From the NCBI GenBank assembly GCA_963802635.1, contig CAWDJJ010000001.1:2728001-2792000 (forward strand): a DNA stretch of 64,000 nucleotides. Direction: 5' to 3'. A program made the position numbers and the translations under genes. The notes beneath the pieces were generated by a model. It had not been told where the DNA came from. It saw only the letters and a list, made by a program, of their open reading frames with translations, and did no database searches. Positions 1-8,632 of this stretch are shown here, one piece after another; position 1 is the stretch's first letter, and each line of letters starts with the position of its first letter. The stretch comes from CAVTLG01 sp963802635 (GTDB taxonomy: Bacteria; Chloroflexota; Ktedonobacteria; Ktedonobacterales; Ktedonobacteraceae).

Positions 1-45
1 CAGATGTTCCCCCACGACCAGCTAATCATCTCCGCAGGTTTGATT

Positions 46-1521
46 TCAAGCTCTATTCTGTTCAGCAAACCATAAATCACTGCACAGAGTACTCCGAAAA
101 CCATAAATCACTGCACAGAGTACTCCGAAGTATAGTCCATCGGTGAGCACATCACTCGAGTAGGAAGACTGTACATGGCCCAGTGCGGTGGACAGGCCGG
201 AGGTGTGCAGCAGGTCGTGTGGCAACGAGACAAATATACTATAGAGCATAAAGGTCAGCCAGCCAGTGAGGCCGATAAGCACCCTGATGCTCCCTCGCAC
301 AAGCACGGCGAATGCAAGGGACTGCTTTTTCGTCGCCAGCCAGGTGGGCTGCATGCGTTCCAGGTAAAAGACGGTCTGGCTATGTGCTTTCAGCTCTCCG
401 GCTAGCCAACTGAGCCAATATATCGTCTGCTCGTGGGTGTATGGGGTCTCCGCACGACGATGGTGCAGCGTCCGCTCCACGTAAGTCGTAAAGATCTGCC
501 GCCTCCGGAGGTCCGGCGTGCTTGCCTCGACCAGATCATCCAGTGACTCTCCTGCATACGCCAGTGTGAGCACGTTGAGCATCAGTGGGACCTTTGCCAT
601 TTCTAGCAGATCCTGGTCCTTCTGCAACAACTCTCGTATGGCCGCAAATTGTTCGCCTCTACTTGCCATATAGTCATTGATCTGCTCAGAAGTGAGTGGC
701 TGGATGACTACCGCATGCTGAAGGACCAGCGATGTCGAAGCTGCCAGTGCCTCATAGTCAGCGCTACGGCAACAGACCACCATCGGGAGCAAGCCGTGCG
801 CCTGCCGATAGGTATTGATGGCCCTCACGCATGCTGTACGGCACTCACTTGTCACTTCATCCAGTCCATCGAGCAGAGGCAGAATCTGATCCTCCGCTAC
901 CCATTTCAGGCCGAGCTTTTGCGGGACCTGATACTTACTGTTTAGTTCTTCTATCAGCCAGGTATCGAGTGGCTGGCGCTTTACCGCCCAGGAGGAGAGA
1001 TTGAACACGACAGGGAGAGGATGTTCTTCATGTTGTTGTGCACGATTGAGCAAGTCGCGTGTCAATTGCAGTAGCAGCGTTGTCTTGCCGGAACCTGGAG
1101 TGCCCAGGATGAGCAATTCTTCCCCTGCCTGCTCATAGACCTGCGTGATGTGCGTGGCGGATGGCAGCACGGGGGCATACTGGCTCATCTCTTGTACCAT
1201 CAATTGCCAGGGATTCATGACCGCATCGGTCTGTTCCTGTAGTCCTAGTTTATGCGGCGCAGTTTCATGGAGTGATTGCTCGAGTACTCCTGTGATCCAG
1301 AAAGCCCGCACTTTGGCTAGTAAACGTTGTCGATTCGGATCTTTTGGTTGTACAGGTGGAGGTGTCGAATACACATTGATTGAGGCACTACTCCCCTGTC
1401 CGGCTTGCACAATAGAGTAGCTGGCAGCCTGCTGGTCGAATGGTGGTTCCTGGGCCATAGTCACCAATTTATCTTTCCCGTGCCAGGGTGACGTCGATCT
1501 GTGCCATACTTCCTTGTCCAC
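46..1521 (-). CDS. NACHT-family STAND NTPase, truncated by a tandem duplication
   Basis: The 491-residue product is a STAND ATPase. Residues 60-95 hold a helical segment (NRQRLLAKVRAFWITGVLE) that precedes the NACHT domain in many filamentous-bacterial homologues. Walker A is GTPGSGKTT (about 140-148) and Walker B is ILPLLDGLDEV (about 213-223), followed by the usual winged/helical part and, from about residue 410, two hydrophobic segments (VLIGLTGWLTFMLYSIFV and FGVLCAVIYG) that look membrane-spanning. The frame is broken at the 31-bp duplication at 68-129; the ancestral protein would continue past base 1. The start used is GTG at 1521 with an AAGGAAGGG element about 13 nt upstream; an ATG (MAQEPP) lies 22 codons in. 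STAND NTPases of this type act as signal-triggered switches and some are antiphage sensors; the role here is not shown. Confidence 0.8.
   Translation of the reverse strand: MDKEVWHRSTSPWHGKDKLVTMAQEPPFDQQAASYSIVQAGQGSSASINVYSTPPPVQPKDPNRQRLLAKVRAFWITGVLEQSLHETAPHKLGLQEQTDAVMNPWQLMVQEMSQYAPVLPSATHITQVYEQAGEELLILGTPGSGKTTLLLQLTRDLLNRAQQHEEHPLPVVFNLSSWAVKRQPLDTWLIEELNSKYQVPQKLGLKWVAEDQILPLLDGLDEVTSECRTACVRAINTYRQAHGLLPMVVCCRSADYEALAASTSLVLQHAVVIQPLTSEQINDYMASRGEQFAAIRELLQKDQDLLEMAKVPLMLNVLTLAYAGESLDDLVEASTPDLRRRQIFTTYVERTLHHRRAETPYTHEQTIYWLSWLAGELKAHSQTVFYLERMQPTWLATKKQSLAFAVLVRGSIRVLIGLTGWLTFMLYSIFVSLPHDLLHTSGLSTALGHVQSSYSSDVLTDGLYFGVLCAVIYGFRSTLCSDLWFAEQNRA
68..129. repeat. 31-bp perfect tandem duplication inside a NACHT gene
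   Basis: Two identical 31-bp units occupy 68-98 and 99-129. Because 31 is not a multiple of three, the second copy shifts the reading frame of the minus-strand NACHT gene: the same bases read FGVLCAVIYG in the first copy and FRSTLCSDLW in the second, and a TGA stop follows at 46-48. With one copy removed, the frame stays open to the window edge and reads GLLNRIELEIKPAEMISWSW. Confidence 0.95.
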
Positions 1522-1986
1522 CCTGGGCGATTGTTTCCCTTCCTTTTCTTTGCCGTCTCAGCAGAAGCGTATTTCTGTATCCCCTTTTTCATTTATGAGA
1601 AAGGATGTGATGCTGTTCCTATCTTCATACCCTATTATATACTATAATGCAAGCTTATCTATATATAAGTAAATACCATGAAATTTTACTATTATAGAGT
1701 TTTCTTTTAACAGAACATGTTTACCAGAAAATTACGAAAATACCCTATCTCTCCGCTTTCCTGGCGGATGTGCTGTAAAAATGAGGAGCAAAGAAACATC
1801 AGATAGAACCACCTTTTTCTAAACGCCGTCCAAAGCTTCGATGCTCAGCTCAAATAGTAGTTCTTGTTTTGGTGCAAAAGTGAATGAGCTTATTTGACGA
1901 ACATGAATTTTATTAGTAAAGTAATCGAGTAACTATCTCACTGTATTTTACGTAGTAGAGGTATTGTTTCTGTAAAGGAAATATCT
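1522..1986. other. AT-rich intergenic region between divergent NACHT genes
   Basis: This 465-bp stretch separates two divergently transcribed NACHT genes and is clearly richer in A and T than the flanks. No ORF, RNA or repeat could be recognised. It must hold the promoters of both genes. A purine-rich AAAGGAA lies 7 nt before the ATG at 1987 and acts as its likely ribosome-binding site. Confidence 0.5.
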
Positions 1987-4206
1987 ATGGGCATGTCACC
2001 TCCTGATCCCAAACGCTGGCCTGTACTCCTGCTCCTTGGTGCTGCTATCTGCCCTCCATTTGCGGCGGTGTTGGTCACTCTCGATGGCATTCCCATTCCT
2101 GGGTTGACCGATAACCCCTGGAAAGCAATCGGTCTCTTTGTGCTTTACGAGGTCGTTCTTGCCGTCATCGGCATTGGGGGGAAGGTGTGGCAACGCCTCG
2201 AAGGAACATGGCTTGATCAGTGTAGCCAGATGGTCCACCATCTGGCTCGCCGTCTCGTGTCTGGCTATGATCATCATTATCGCGAGTATTTCCACTATGA
2301 GCACCGTGATCTCGATGTCAAAGGACTTGGGACACAAGGGGCCTACACCCTGGATTTGGAGCACGTCTTTGTCGAACTGAGTATTGACGCAACGCCCGCC
2401 CATGAGGCAACTAACAATCCTCTCATTCCGCCCGAGCTTCTGGAAGGTTCGCACTCTATCTGGGATTATTTACAAGCTCAACAGATAGAGGATCAGCATA
2501 TTGTAGTGATTGGTGCTCCTGGCAATGGGAAAACGACCCTGCTCAAGCACCTGGGACTCTGCCTGCTGCAACAAAAATCCTCCCGCCGACGCTCTCTCGC
2601 ATGCACGCTTCCCATCTTGCTCTTCCTGCGTGAACAGAAGGAGGCGATTGCACGCGACCCGGACTATGCTTTAGCGGATGCGGTGAGAGCCTCTACCACC
2701 AAATGGAAACACGTTATGCCGCCAGGATGGATTGAACGACACCTGGACAAGGGACATTGCTTGGTATTGCTCGATGGTCTCGATGAAGTTGCAGACAGCC
2801 AGACGCGACAACAGGTTGTGGCATGGGTTCAACAGCAGATGACTGCCTATCACCGCAATCGCTTTATTGTGACCTCGCGCCCCTATGGGTATCACAACAA
2901 CCCACTGGAGAAAGTCATGATTCTGAAGGTTCAGTCATTTACGCCCATACAGATTGACAAATTTGTCCGCAACTGGTATCTGGCCAATGAGATTAGAAGG
3001 GCCGCGCGTGATGATCCCGGTGTTCGCATGAAGGCTGGTGAGGCGGCAGAAGAACTGTTGCGTCGTCTGCGGAGTATACCCGGACTGATCGAACTGGCGG
3101 TCAATCCACTGCTGCTAACCATGATTGCGACGGTGCATCGCTATCGTGGTTCGCTCCCTGGAACACGTGTTGTGCTCTACAAGGAAATCTGCGAGGTCTT
3201 TCTGGGCAAAAGGCGGGAGGTCATTGGCATTCAGCAAGAAATGCGGCCAGAGCAGCGACAATTAGTCTTACAGGTACTTGCCTATCAGATGATGCTCGAT
3301 GGTACCGGGAAAGTTTGTGCTGCCAGAACCCAGACGATTATTCATGGACCATTGCGCCAGGTGAGTCCATCGTTTTCCCCAGAGACCTTCCTCCAGAGTA
3401 TTGAACAGGTCAGTGGTTTGCTCCTAGAACGAGAACAGGGGGTCTATATCTTTACTCACCAGACCTTTCAAGAATATCTGACCATGATGCACATTCAAAA
3501 GTACCATTTGGACCGACAACTTATTCAGCACGTGGATGATACTTGGTGGCACGAAGTGATCCGGCTGTATTGTGCGCGGGCAGAGGCCACACCTATCATT
3601 AACGCCTGTTTACAACGTGCAACAGCATCCGTACCCGCGCTGGTTCTGGCTCTGGAGTGTGCAGGAGAGGCTCTCAGCGTTCAACCTGAGATGGCAAAAC
3701 ATCTGCAAGATCTCCTGGCATCCTGGCTGAAAATTGCTGATCCCGAACGGCAACGTGTAGCCGTAGAGGCTTTCCTGACAAGGCGGCTCAAGCAGATGGT
3801 ACAGAGCAAAGGAGAGGTCTATGTCGATACTTCGTTGGTTACTTGTGCGGAATACCAACTATTCGTAGACGATCAGCAAGTCAGAGGAATATGGCGTCAG
3901 CCAGATCACTGGGAGCACGCCCATTTTAAAACGGGCCTGGCACAGCAGCCGGTTCTTGGAATACGTGCCTCTGATGCTGAAGCATTTTGTACCTGGCTAA
4001 CCCAGCGCGAAGCTGGCATCTGGCAGTACCGCATCCCCCAAAAGGAGAAGTCCAACCTGAAGCCATCCACCTACCAACAGGTTGGCAAACACCAATTGGC
4101 TTCTGGGAAGAGGGGGAGGACATGTTCAGGTGGATCAAGCATCCATCGGCACACAGTAAGCAGTTTAGCCAGAAGAAGGACGACTCTCTGTATCCATTGG
4201 ATCTAG
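1987..4206 (+). CDS. NACHT NTPase with C-terminal FGE-sulfatase-like domain (frame broken near 4040)
   Basis: The protein starts with two hydrophobic segments (about 12-30 and 47-65), then a NACHT ATPase domain with Walker A GAPGNGKTT (176-184) and Walker B CLVLLDGLDEV (about 260). From about residue 615 it reads GEVYVDTSLVTCAEYQLFVD...QPVLGIRASDAEAFCTWL, which matches the beginning of a formylglycine-generating-enzyme/sulfatase-modifying (SUMF1-like) domain. The domain breaks off after YRIPQ: an A-run at 4040-4043 seems one base short. Restoring one A gives YRIPQKGEVQPEAIHLPTG and runs into the frame that encodes the DLA repeat and protease at 4044-5477. The last 55 or so residues of the annotated frame are therefore out of frame. 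FGE-like domains in STAND proteins are generally binding modules, not active enzymes. The start ATG has AAAGGAA 7 nt upstream. Confidence 0.8.
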   Translation: MGMSPPDPKRWPVLLLLGAAICPPFAAVLVTLDGIPIPGLTDNPWKAIGLFVLYEVVLAVIGIGGKVWQRLEGTWLDQCSQMVHHLARRLVSGYDHHYREYFHYEHRDLDVKGLGTQGAYTLDLEHVFVELSIDATPAHEATNNPLIPPELLEGSHSIWDYLQAQQIEDQHIVVIGAPGNGKTTLLKHLGLCLLQQKSSRRRSLACTLPILLFLREQKEAIARDPDYALADAVRASTTKWKHVMPPGWIERHLDKGHCLVLLDGLDEVADSQTRQQVVAWVQQQMTAYHRNRFIVTSRPYGYHNNPLEKVMILKVQSFTPIQIDKFVRNWYLANEIRRAARDDPGVRMKAGEAAEELLRRLRSIPGLIELAVNPLLLTMIATVHRYRGSLPGTRVVLYKEICEVFLGKRREVIGIQQEMRPEQRQLVLQVLAYQMMLDGTGKVCAARTQTIIHGPLRQVSPSFSPETFLQSIEQVSGLLLEREQGVYIFTHQTFQEYLTMMHIQKYHLDRQLIQHVDDTWWHEVIRLYCARAEATPIINACLQRATASVPALVLALECAGEALSVQPEMAKHLQDLLASWLKIADPERQRVAVEAFLTRRLKQMVQSKGEVYVDTSLVTCAEYQLFVDDQQVRGIWRQPDHWEHAHFKTGLAQQPVLGIRASDAEAFCTWLTQREAGIWQYRIPQKEKSNLKPSTYQQVGKHQLASGKRGRTCSGGSSIHRHTVSSLARRRTTLCIHWI

Positions 4207-5477
4207 ACCTGCGCCATATTCGTCAGATACGTCATACGCAAGAAGAGAGCCAAATGACCGACCTTGCTCGTGCTCGCGATCTCGCCCTCGCCAGCGCCAG
4301 TGATCTCGCTCGCACCCTCGCCAGTGAATTCGATCACGCTATCACGCTCGTCGTCAACCTCGCTAATGCCCACGATCTCGCTAGCACTCGTGAACTCGCC
4401 AGCGCCCTCGCTCACGCCAGTGACCTTGCCCTTACCAGCGCCAGTGACCTCGCTCGTGCTCTTGCCAGAGCCAGCACTAATGACCTCGTTGGTGCCCTTG
4501 CCAGCGCTCGTGTCCTTGCCAGTGCCCTCGCCAGCGATCTCGCTTGCGCTCTCACTAAGGTAAGTTTTATTACTATCGAGCTTGCCCGTATCCCTGATCA
4601 TCCATATAAGACAGATTTCATCTTATTCAGGAGAGGCATCACAGGGAAGGGACGCACCATTGCAATCATTGATTTTGACCAGGACCCAACGATCAGCCAC
4701 GATTTGCACGTTTTTGATCAATACTATGGTCTGCCAGATCCAACCCTCAACATCTTTACACCGGAGGGAACACCTTCCCAATTAGACGCTTTTACGGCGA
4801 TTGAGACGACACTCGATGTTGAATATGCGCATGTGATTGCTCCTGATGCGACCATCAACCTGGTGTTGGTGCCCTGGGTTAGCGTCACTGACATTCAGAA
4901 GGCTGTAGCTTTCGTCGTTGACAACAATTTAGGTGACGTACTTTCGCAAAGCTACGGTCTGAGTGAGACATCTCTTGATCTTACATTTGTCCAGGCCGTA
5001 CATCAGTCATTTGTTCAAGCAACAAAGAAGCGTATTACGCTCTTCGCCGCTTCTGGGGATACTGGCGCGGCAGTGGTGGAAGAGAGCATGATAAATCGCG
5101 CTAGGGTACAGATTGTTTACGGCCAGGGTGTCCTATATCCTGCAAGTGACCCACTAATGATGTCAGTTGGTGGTACCACGTTGTACGTGAACTCAGAGGG
5201 TCAGTATATGGCAGAAACAGCCTGGAACAACTCAAGTAGCTCATCGCCTCTCGCAACACATAATGATACTGGTGGAGGCTTCAGCGATCTTTTCCCACAA
5301 CCTGCGTATCAAAATCACATCCCTGGTATTGGTCACTATCGTGTCGTGACAGCGACAGGATGCGGAGTGTTGCTCAACGTCACCAATGTCTTTATCAATG
5401 CAACAAACCATCACTTCTCGTCAGGTGAATGTCTGCTCGCTGCTTCACGGATTTCTGGGCAGCGTACCAAGCTGTGA
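4044..5477 (+). pseudogene. Downstream part of the NACHT gene: DLA repeat plus truncated sedolisin-like (S53) protease
   Basis: After the frame break the sequence continues the FGE-like domain (KGEVQPEAIHLPTGWQTPIG), then about 100 residues of Ala-rich DLA repeats, then a subtilisin/sedolisin fold. Diagnostic pieces are GKGRTIAIIDFDQDP, the paired acidic residues in AIETTLDVEYAH (Glu and Asp of the S53 catalytic triad), YGLSE, and the oxyanion-hole Asp in FAASGDTGAA, then SVGGTTLY. The catalytic Ser motif (GTSA type), normally about 30-60 residues after the last intact segment, is missing: the homology stops around 5400, where IS1-like transposase sequence starts. The result would be a STAND switch with a protease effector that has lost its nucleophile. 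The join to the NACHT part depends on one indel at 4040-4043. Confidence 0.7.
4258..4560 (+). repeat. Degenerate Ala/Leu/Asp (DLA) coding repeat
   Basis: About 300 bp encode roughly 20 short units of the form DLAxAxAxA, for example DLARARDLALASASDLART and DLALTSASDLARALARAS. The DNA repeats the words CTCGC and GCCAGCG with a shifting period of 12-15 bp, so it can expand or shrink by slippage. The reverse strand also stays open here because of the codon bias; that frame is a shadow. The repeat links the FGE-like domain to the S53-like domain. Confidence 0.85.
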
Positions 5478-5662
5478 TCCCCGAAGACCAGCACACGGCT
5501 ACCAGTAAGGAAACCGGTGAAACGGCTCATGTGGAACGCTGGAATACTACTCTCCGACAACGCCTGGCTCGCTTTGTTCGCAAAACGCTCTCGTTTTCCA
5601 AATCATTGGTGATGCATGAGGCTTGTCTGAAACTCTTCCTTCATCGATACAATCGTGAGTGA
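5429..5662 (+). pseudogene. IS1-family transposase C-terminal remnant
   Basis: The frame reads CFTDFWAAYQAVIPEDQH, then ETGETAHVERWNTTLRQRLA, RFVRKTLSFSKS and ends in LHRYN. This is the C-terminal third of an IS1-type (InsB-like) DDE transposase, including the conserved catalytic Glu in HVERWN and the RKTLSFSK signature. The 5' two thirds are absent, and a stop lies just before 5429 in this frame. The junction coincides with the loss of the S53 protease 3' end, so insertion followed by deletion probably removed that end. No inverted repeat was identified. Confidence 0.85.
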
Positions 5663-5703
5663 GCTATTAGCCTCATATGAACCACATTCTCGTTGTCTTC
5701 TTC

Positions 5704-6405
5704 CTAACGACGCGTGCCATACCCATAGAGAAAATAGGTTGCGGTTTCGCGTACTTTGATCTCAAAGCCTGCTCGGGTGCTGTGTGCAGCCAAGTCGACG
5801 GGATCATAGAAATTTTTGACGATTTCAAAGGCCCGCCCGTCATTTAATTTGCGCACCATCGTCTGGCTCTCCTCAGTCGGCAACTGGTGATCGATGGCAG
5901 TACTGGTTGGTTCGCGGCGACCATCGAGAAAAAAGACCTTGCCCCCTGGACGCAGCATCGCGGCCACCGAGATGAGAAAGTCGTCCAGGCGTTCGCGCGG
6001 GACGTGGGAGATCCAAAACCCGAAAAAGACCGCGTCATAAAGGTGCTCTGGTCGCCAGGAAAAGAGGTCTGCCAGCACATAGGACACACGCTCGCTAGCC
6101 ACTTTCGCTCGATTGATCTCGATCATCTCAGGCGAAGCATCCACCGCGGTCACCGTCGTGGCCATGCGCACCAACCGCTCAGTCCAGATACCCGTGCCAG
6201 GGGCTAGTTCCAGCACATCGCCCACAAAACCGCTGGCCTCCAAAGCCGCGAAAACCTCCTCGGCCTCAGCAAACCAGCGCGCATTATTTTCCACCCCCCG
6301 GTCAAAACGCTCCTGTCGATAAAACCACTGATCATATTCACGAGCGCGCTCCCGATAATACAGCACCATCTCTTGCAGTGTTTGTGCAGAAATAGGATGA
6401 CTCAT
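5704..6405 (-). CDS. Class I SAM-dependent methyltransferase
   Basis: The 233-residue product has a Rossmann-type methyltransferase fold. Motif I is LELAPGTGIWTERL, followed by VTAVDASPEMIEINRAKV (acidic residue that contacts the SAM ribose) and the later VLADLFSWRPEHLYDAVFFGFWISHVPRE, with a typical methyltransferase-11-like layout. The substrate cannot be read from the sequence. The start chosen is the ATG at 6405 (MSHPIS) because GGAAGGA lies about 11 nt upstream; a longer frame reaches 6468 without a better signal. It is transcribed alone, convergent with the IS1 remnant. Confidence 0.85.
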   Translation of the reverse strand: MSHPISAQTLQEMVLYYRERAREYDQWFYRQERFDRGVENNARWFAEAEEVFAALEASGFVGDVLELAPGTGIWTERLVRMATTVTAVDASPEMIEINRAKVASERVSYVLADLFSWRPEHLYDAVFFGFWISHVPRERLDDFLISVAAMLRPGGKVFFLDGRREPTSTAIDHQLPTEESQTMVRKLNDGRAFEIVKNFYDPVDLAAHSTRAGFEIKVRETATYFLYGYGTRR

Positions 6406-6826
6406 TGCTTGATTTTTCCTTCCTTCGACTTCCAGCGGCGAAAAAGAGAATGGTACCCTCCGCTCCAAGATCGTTCTCTTTTTTGTGACGATCCTCTTCT
6501 CGCCCCTGTAAAGAAGTATATCCAGAACCGTTTCGTTTTTCCAGGGCAGAGGGTGATCTGTTTTTTGCTCATGCGCTGACGTTCAATGTTGAATTGGAGG
6601 AGGGAGAGAATGGTAGAAAGGGAGTGCATCATTTCCTCTACATGGCTGACCACCTGCCGTATCCGAATTGTTAGCGAATGTCATACACGTTCAGCAAGTT
6701 TATGGATTTTGATACTTGCTTTGGCAAAGGATCATGTCCCCCATTATCATAGTTGTGCTGCGTTCTTACTGATGAATACACAAACACTATCATGCGTATT
6801 CGCGATGAAGGAGGAACAGCACACAC
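6406..6826. other. Intergenic region between divergent methyltransferase and DUF2207 genes
   Basis: This 421-bp stretch contains no convincing gene. Short open frames here lack coding character and overlap the neighbouring gene starts. A strong AAGGAGG at about 6809-6815 is the ribosome-binding site for the gene at 6827. Promoters for both divergent genes should lie here, but none could be assigned with confidence. Confidence 0.4.
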
Positions 6827-8563
6827 ATGCGATTCAGATTGTCCGCAGGATCACTGTTAGCTTTTTTCTGCTTTTTGCTCATGGTTCAGCCCTCTCTGGC
6901 GGCTGATTTCGCAAAATCATACGTGGCGAAGCAATTTAATGTCTCCGCGGCACTCGCTACTGGTGGTATCCTTGATGTGACCGAACAAGAGACGTTTCAA
7001 TTCATTGGAGGCCCTTTCACAACGGTGACGCGCTCTCTCCCCACTGATCATACAGATGGGATCTCGGTCCAATCTGTGCGCATGGATGATCAAGTGTTGG
7101 GTGTGGGTGAGACCGCGGGCCACTATGAGGTAACAATAGGCAATCCTATCACGATTACATGGCACTTTTCCCCAACATCGGATGCATCCCATACCTTCTC
7201 AGTCGCTTACCAAATGCGAGGCGTGATTCAGAAAAAAGATGTAGATCTGCTTGATTGGAAACCATTGCCTATTCAGCATGATTATGTGATTGACGCATCT
7301 ACTGTAACACTTTCCTATCCGTCAACCACTTCACTGGTCAGTACGCCTGACGTTGCGGAAGGTGTGGCTCGCGTGACTCAAGCAAGCGGACAGGTCCAAT
7401 TCACATCGACAAATGTGGATGTGAATCAGACGATTGAACTGGGAATGCGTTTTCGCTTTGGCAGTTTGATTACGGTTGAACCGAACTGGCAAAGATCTGA
7501 AGAGCAGGCTGCTGCGCTCTATCCCTATTGTCTTGGTGGAGGCATTCTCATCTTTTTGCTTGGATCGTTGTACTTTATCCTACGGTATCGTAAGTACCGT
7601 CGCGGTGTAGCTATAGATGTGTCATCAATGATGCAGGTTATTGAGCCGCCATCGAATATTCCCCCAGCCATAGCGACCGTTTTGGTAACCACAAATGATG
7701 GCACCCCGACATGGGATCATGCGCTTGCCGCTTTATTTGATCTTATTGACCGTGAGGTTGTGACGGTTGTGCCGCCGAGACAGTGGAATACGTGGGTGGC
7801 GGGACAGCGTGATTTCCAACTAGAGTTAATAGATCTTCCAACGGATCTCTATCCGCATGAGATTGGATTGTTAAAAATGCTCTTCCGTCCGGAAGGAGTG
7901 ATGCGACGTACGGTATCGATCTCAGAAGTGGGAAACATCTATCGTCAACATCAGCAGATGTTTAGCGAAGCGCTTCGGCAGGAAATGGCATCCCAGAGCT
8001 TTTTTGAGCCTTGGCGGCAACGAGTCCGTACCCGTTTAGGTTGGACAACGTTGCTTATCTTCGTCTTATCTCTCATTGCGGCGTTTATTATTCATCTCCG
8101 CGAGCCTTGGCCAGTGATCTTCTTGCCTCTTGGTTTTACCGCGATGAGCATCACTGCGCTCTTTCTGTGGGCCTCATTCTCAACGTATACCAATGCTGCG
8201 ATACGAGCTAAAGTGCAATGGGAAAGCTTTATGCGTTTTATGCGCCAGTTGACGACTGTTGATGATGCTCGCATTGGACCTGCCCTCTTCGGCACATATC
8301 TCCCATACTCGGCTGGTTTTGGCCTCTTAGTTCCATGGGCCAAGGCATTGCAACGCCACGGTGAACTAGCGTTGCCTGGCTGGTTTAAACGGCTGGTACT
8401 GGCAGGGAATCAGCAGCCCTCTGAAGCTGATATGGGATTTTTTGTGGGAATGATCGAGGCTACCATTGAACTGAATCAAGCGAAAGAGAGCGGTGGCACT
8501 GGTGACAGCCATGTTAGCGGAAGCAGTGGAGCAAGCGGCGGTGGCTCTAGTAGCGCCAGCTAA
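6827..8563 (+). CDS. DUF2207-type membrane protein
   Basis: The 578-residue protein starts with a signal peptide (LLAFFCFLLMVQPSLAADF) and continues with an extracytoplasmic beta-rich domain in which FQFIGGPFTTVTRSLPTDHT and ITWHFSP are typical of DUF2207. A transmembrane helix follows (YCLGGGILIFLLGSLYFILRY, about 228-250), then a cytosolic part, then two more helices (about 405-450). The tail is low-complexity Gly/Ser (SGASGGGSSSAS), as in other DUF2207 proteins. The start has AAGGAGG with ideal spacing. Function of the family is unknown. It appears to be a single-gene transcription unit. Confidence 0.85.
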   Translation: MRFRLSAGSLLAFFCFLLMVQPSLAADFAKSYVAKQFNVSAALATGGILDVTEQETFQFIGGPFTTVTRSLPTDHTDGISVQSVRMDDQVLGVGETAGHYEVTIGNPITITWHFSPTSDASHTFSVAYQMRGVIQKKDVDLLDWKPLPIQHDYVIDASTVTLSYPSTTSLVSTPDVAEGVARVTQASGQVQFTSTNVDVNQTIELGMRFRFGSLITVEPNWQRSEEQAAALYPYCLGGGILIFLLGSLYFILRYRKYRRGVAIDVSSMMQVIEPPSNIPPAIATVLVTTNDGTPTWDHALAALFDLIDREVVTVVPPRQWNTWVAGQRDFQLELIDLPTDLYPHEIGLLKMLFRPEGVMRRTVSISEVGNIYRQHQQMFSEALRQEMASQSFFEPWRQRVRTRLGWTTLLIFVLSLIAAFIIHLREPWPVIFLPLGFTAMSITALFLWASFSTYTNAAIRAKVQWESFMRFMRQLTTVDDARIGPALFGTYLPYSAGFGLLVPWAKALQRHGELALPGWFKRLVLAGNQQPSEADMGFFVGMIEATIELNQAKESGGTGDSHVSGSSGASGGGSSSAS

Positions 8564-8632
8564 GACGCCAGGGCGTTCCCATTCTAAAAAACGCGACAAG
8601 AGCCAAGCAGGATGGCTTGCAAGGCTTGATCG

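Noticed and set aside
68..129. Two-copy repeat considered as a CRISPR fragment
   Set aside because: The copies are directly adjacent without a spacer and lie within a coding sequence; it is a tandem duplication.
4203..4601. Open minus-strand frame over the DLA repeat
   Set aside because: It exists only because of the repetitive codon bias of the plus-strand gene; composition is low-complexity Gly/Ser/Thr/Glu and there is no ribosome-binding site.
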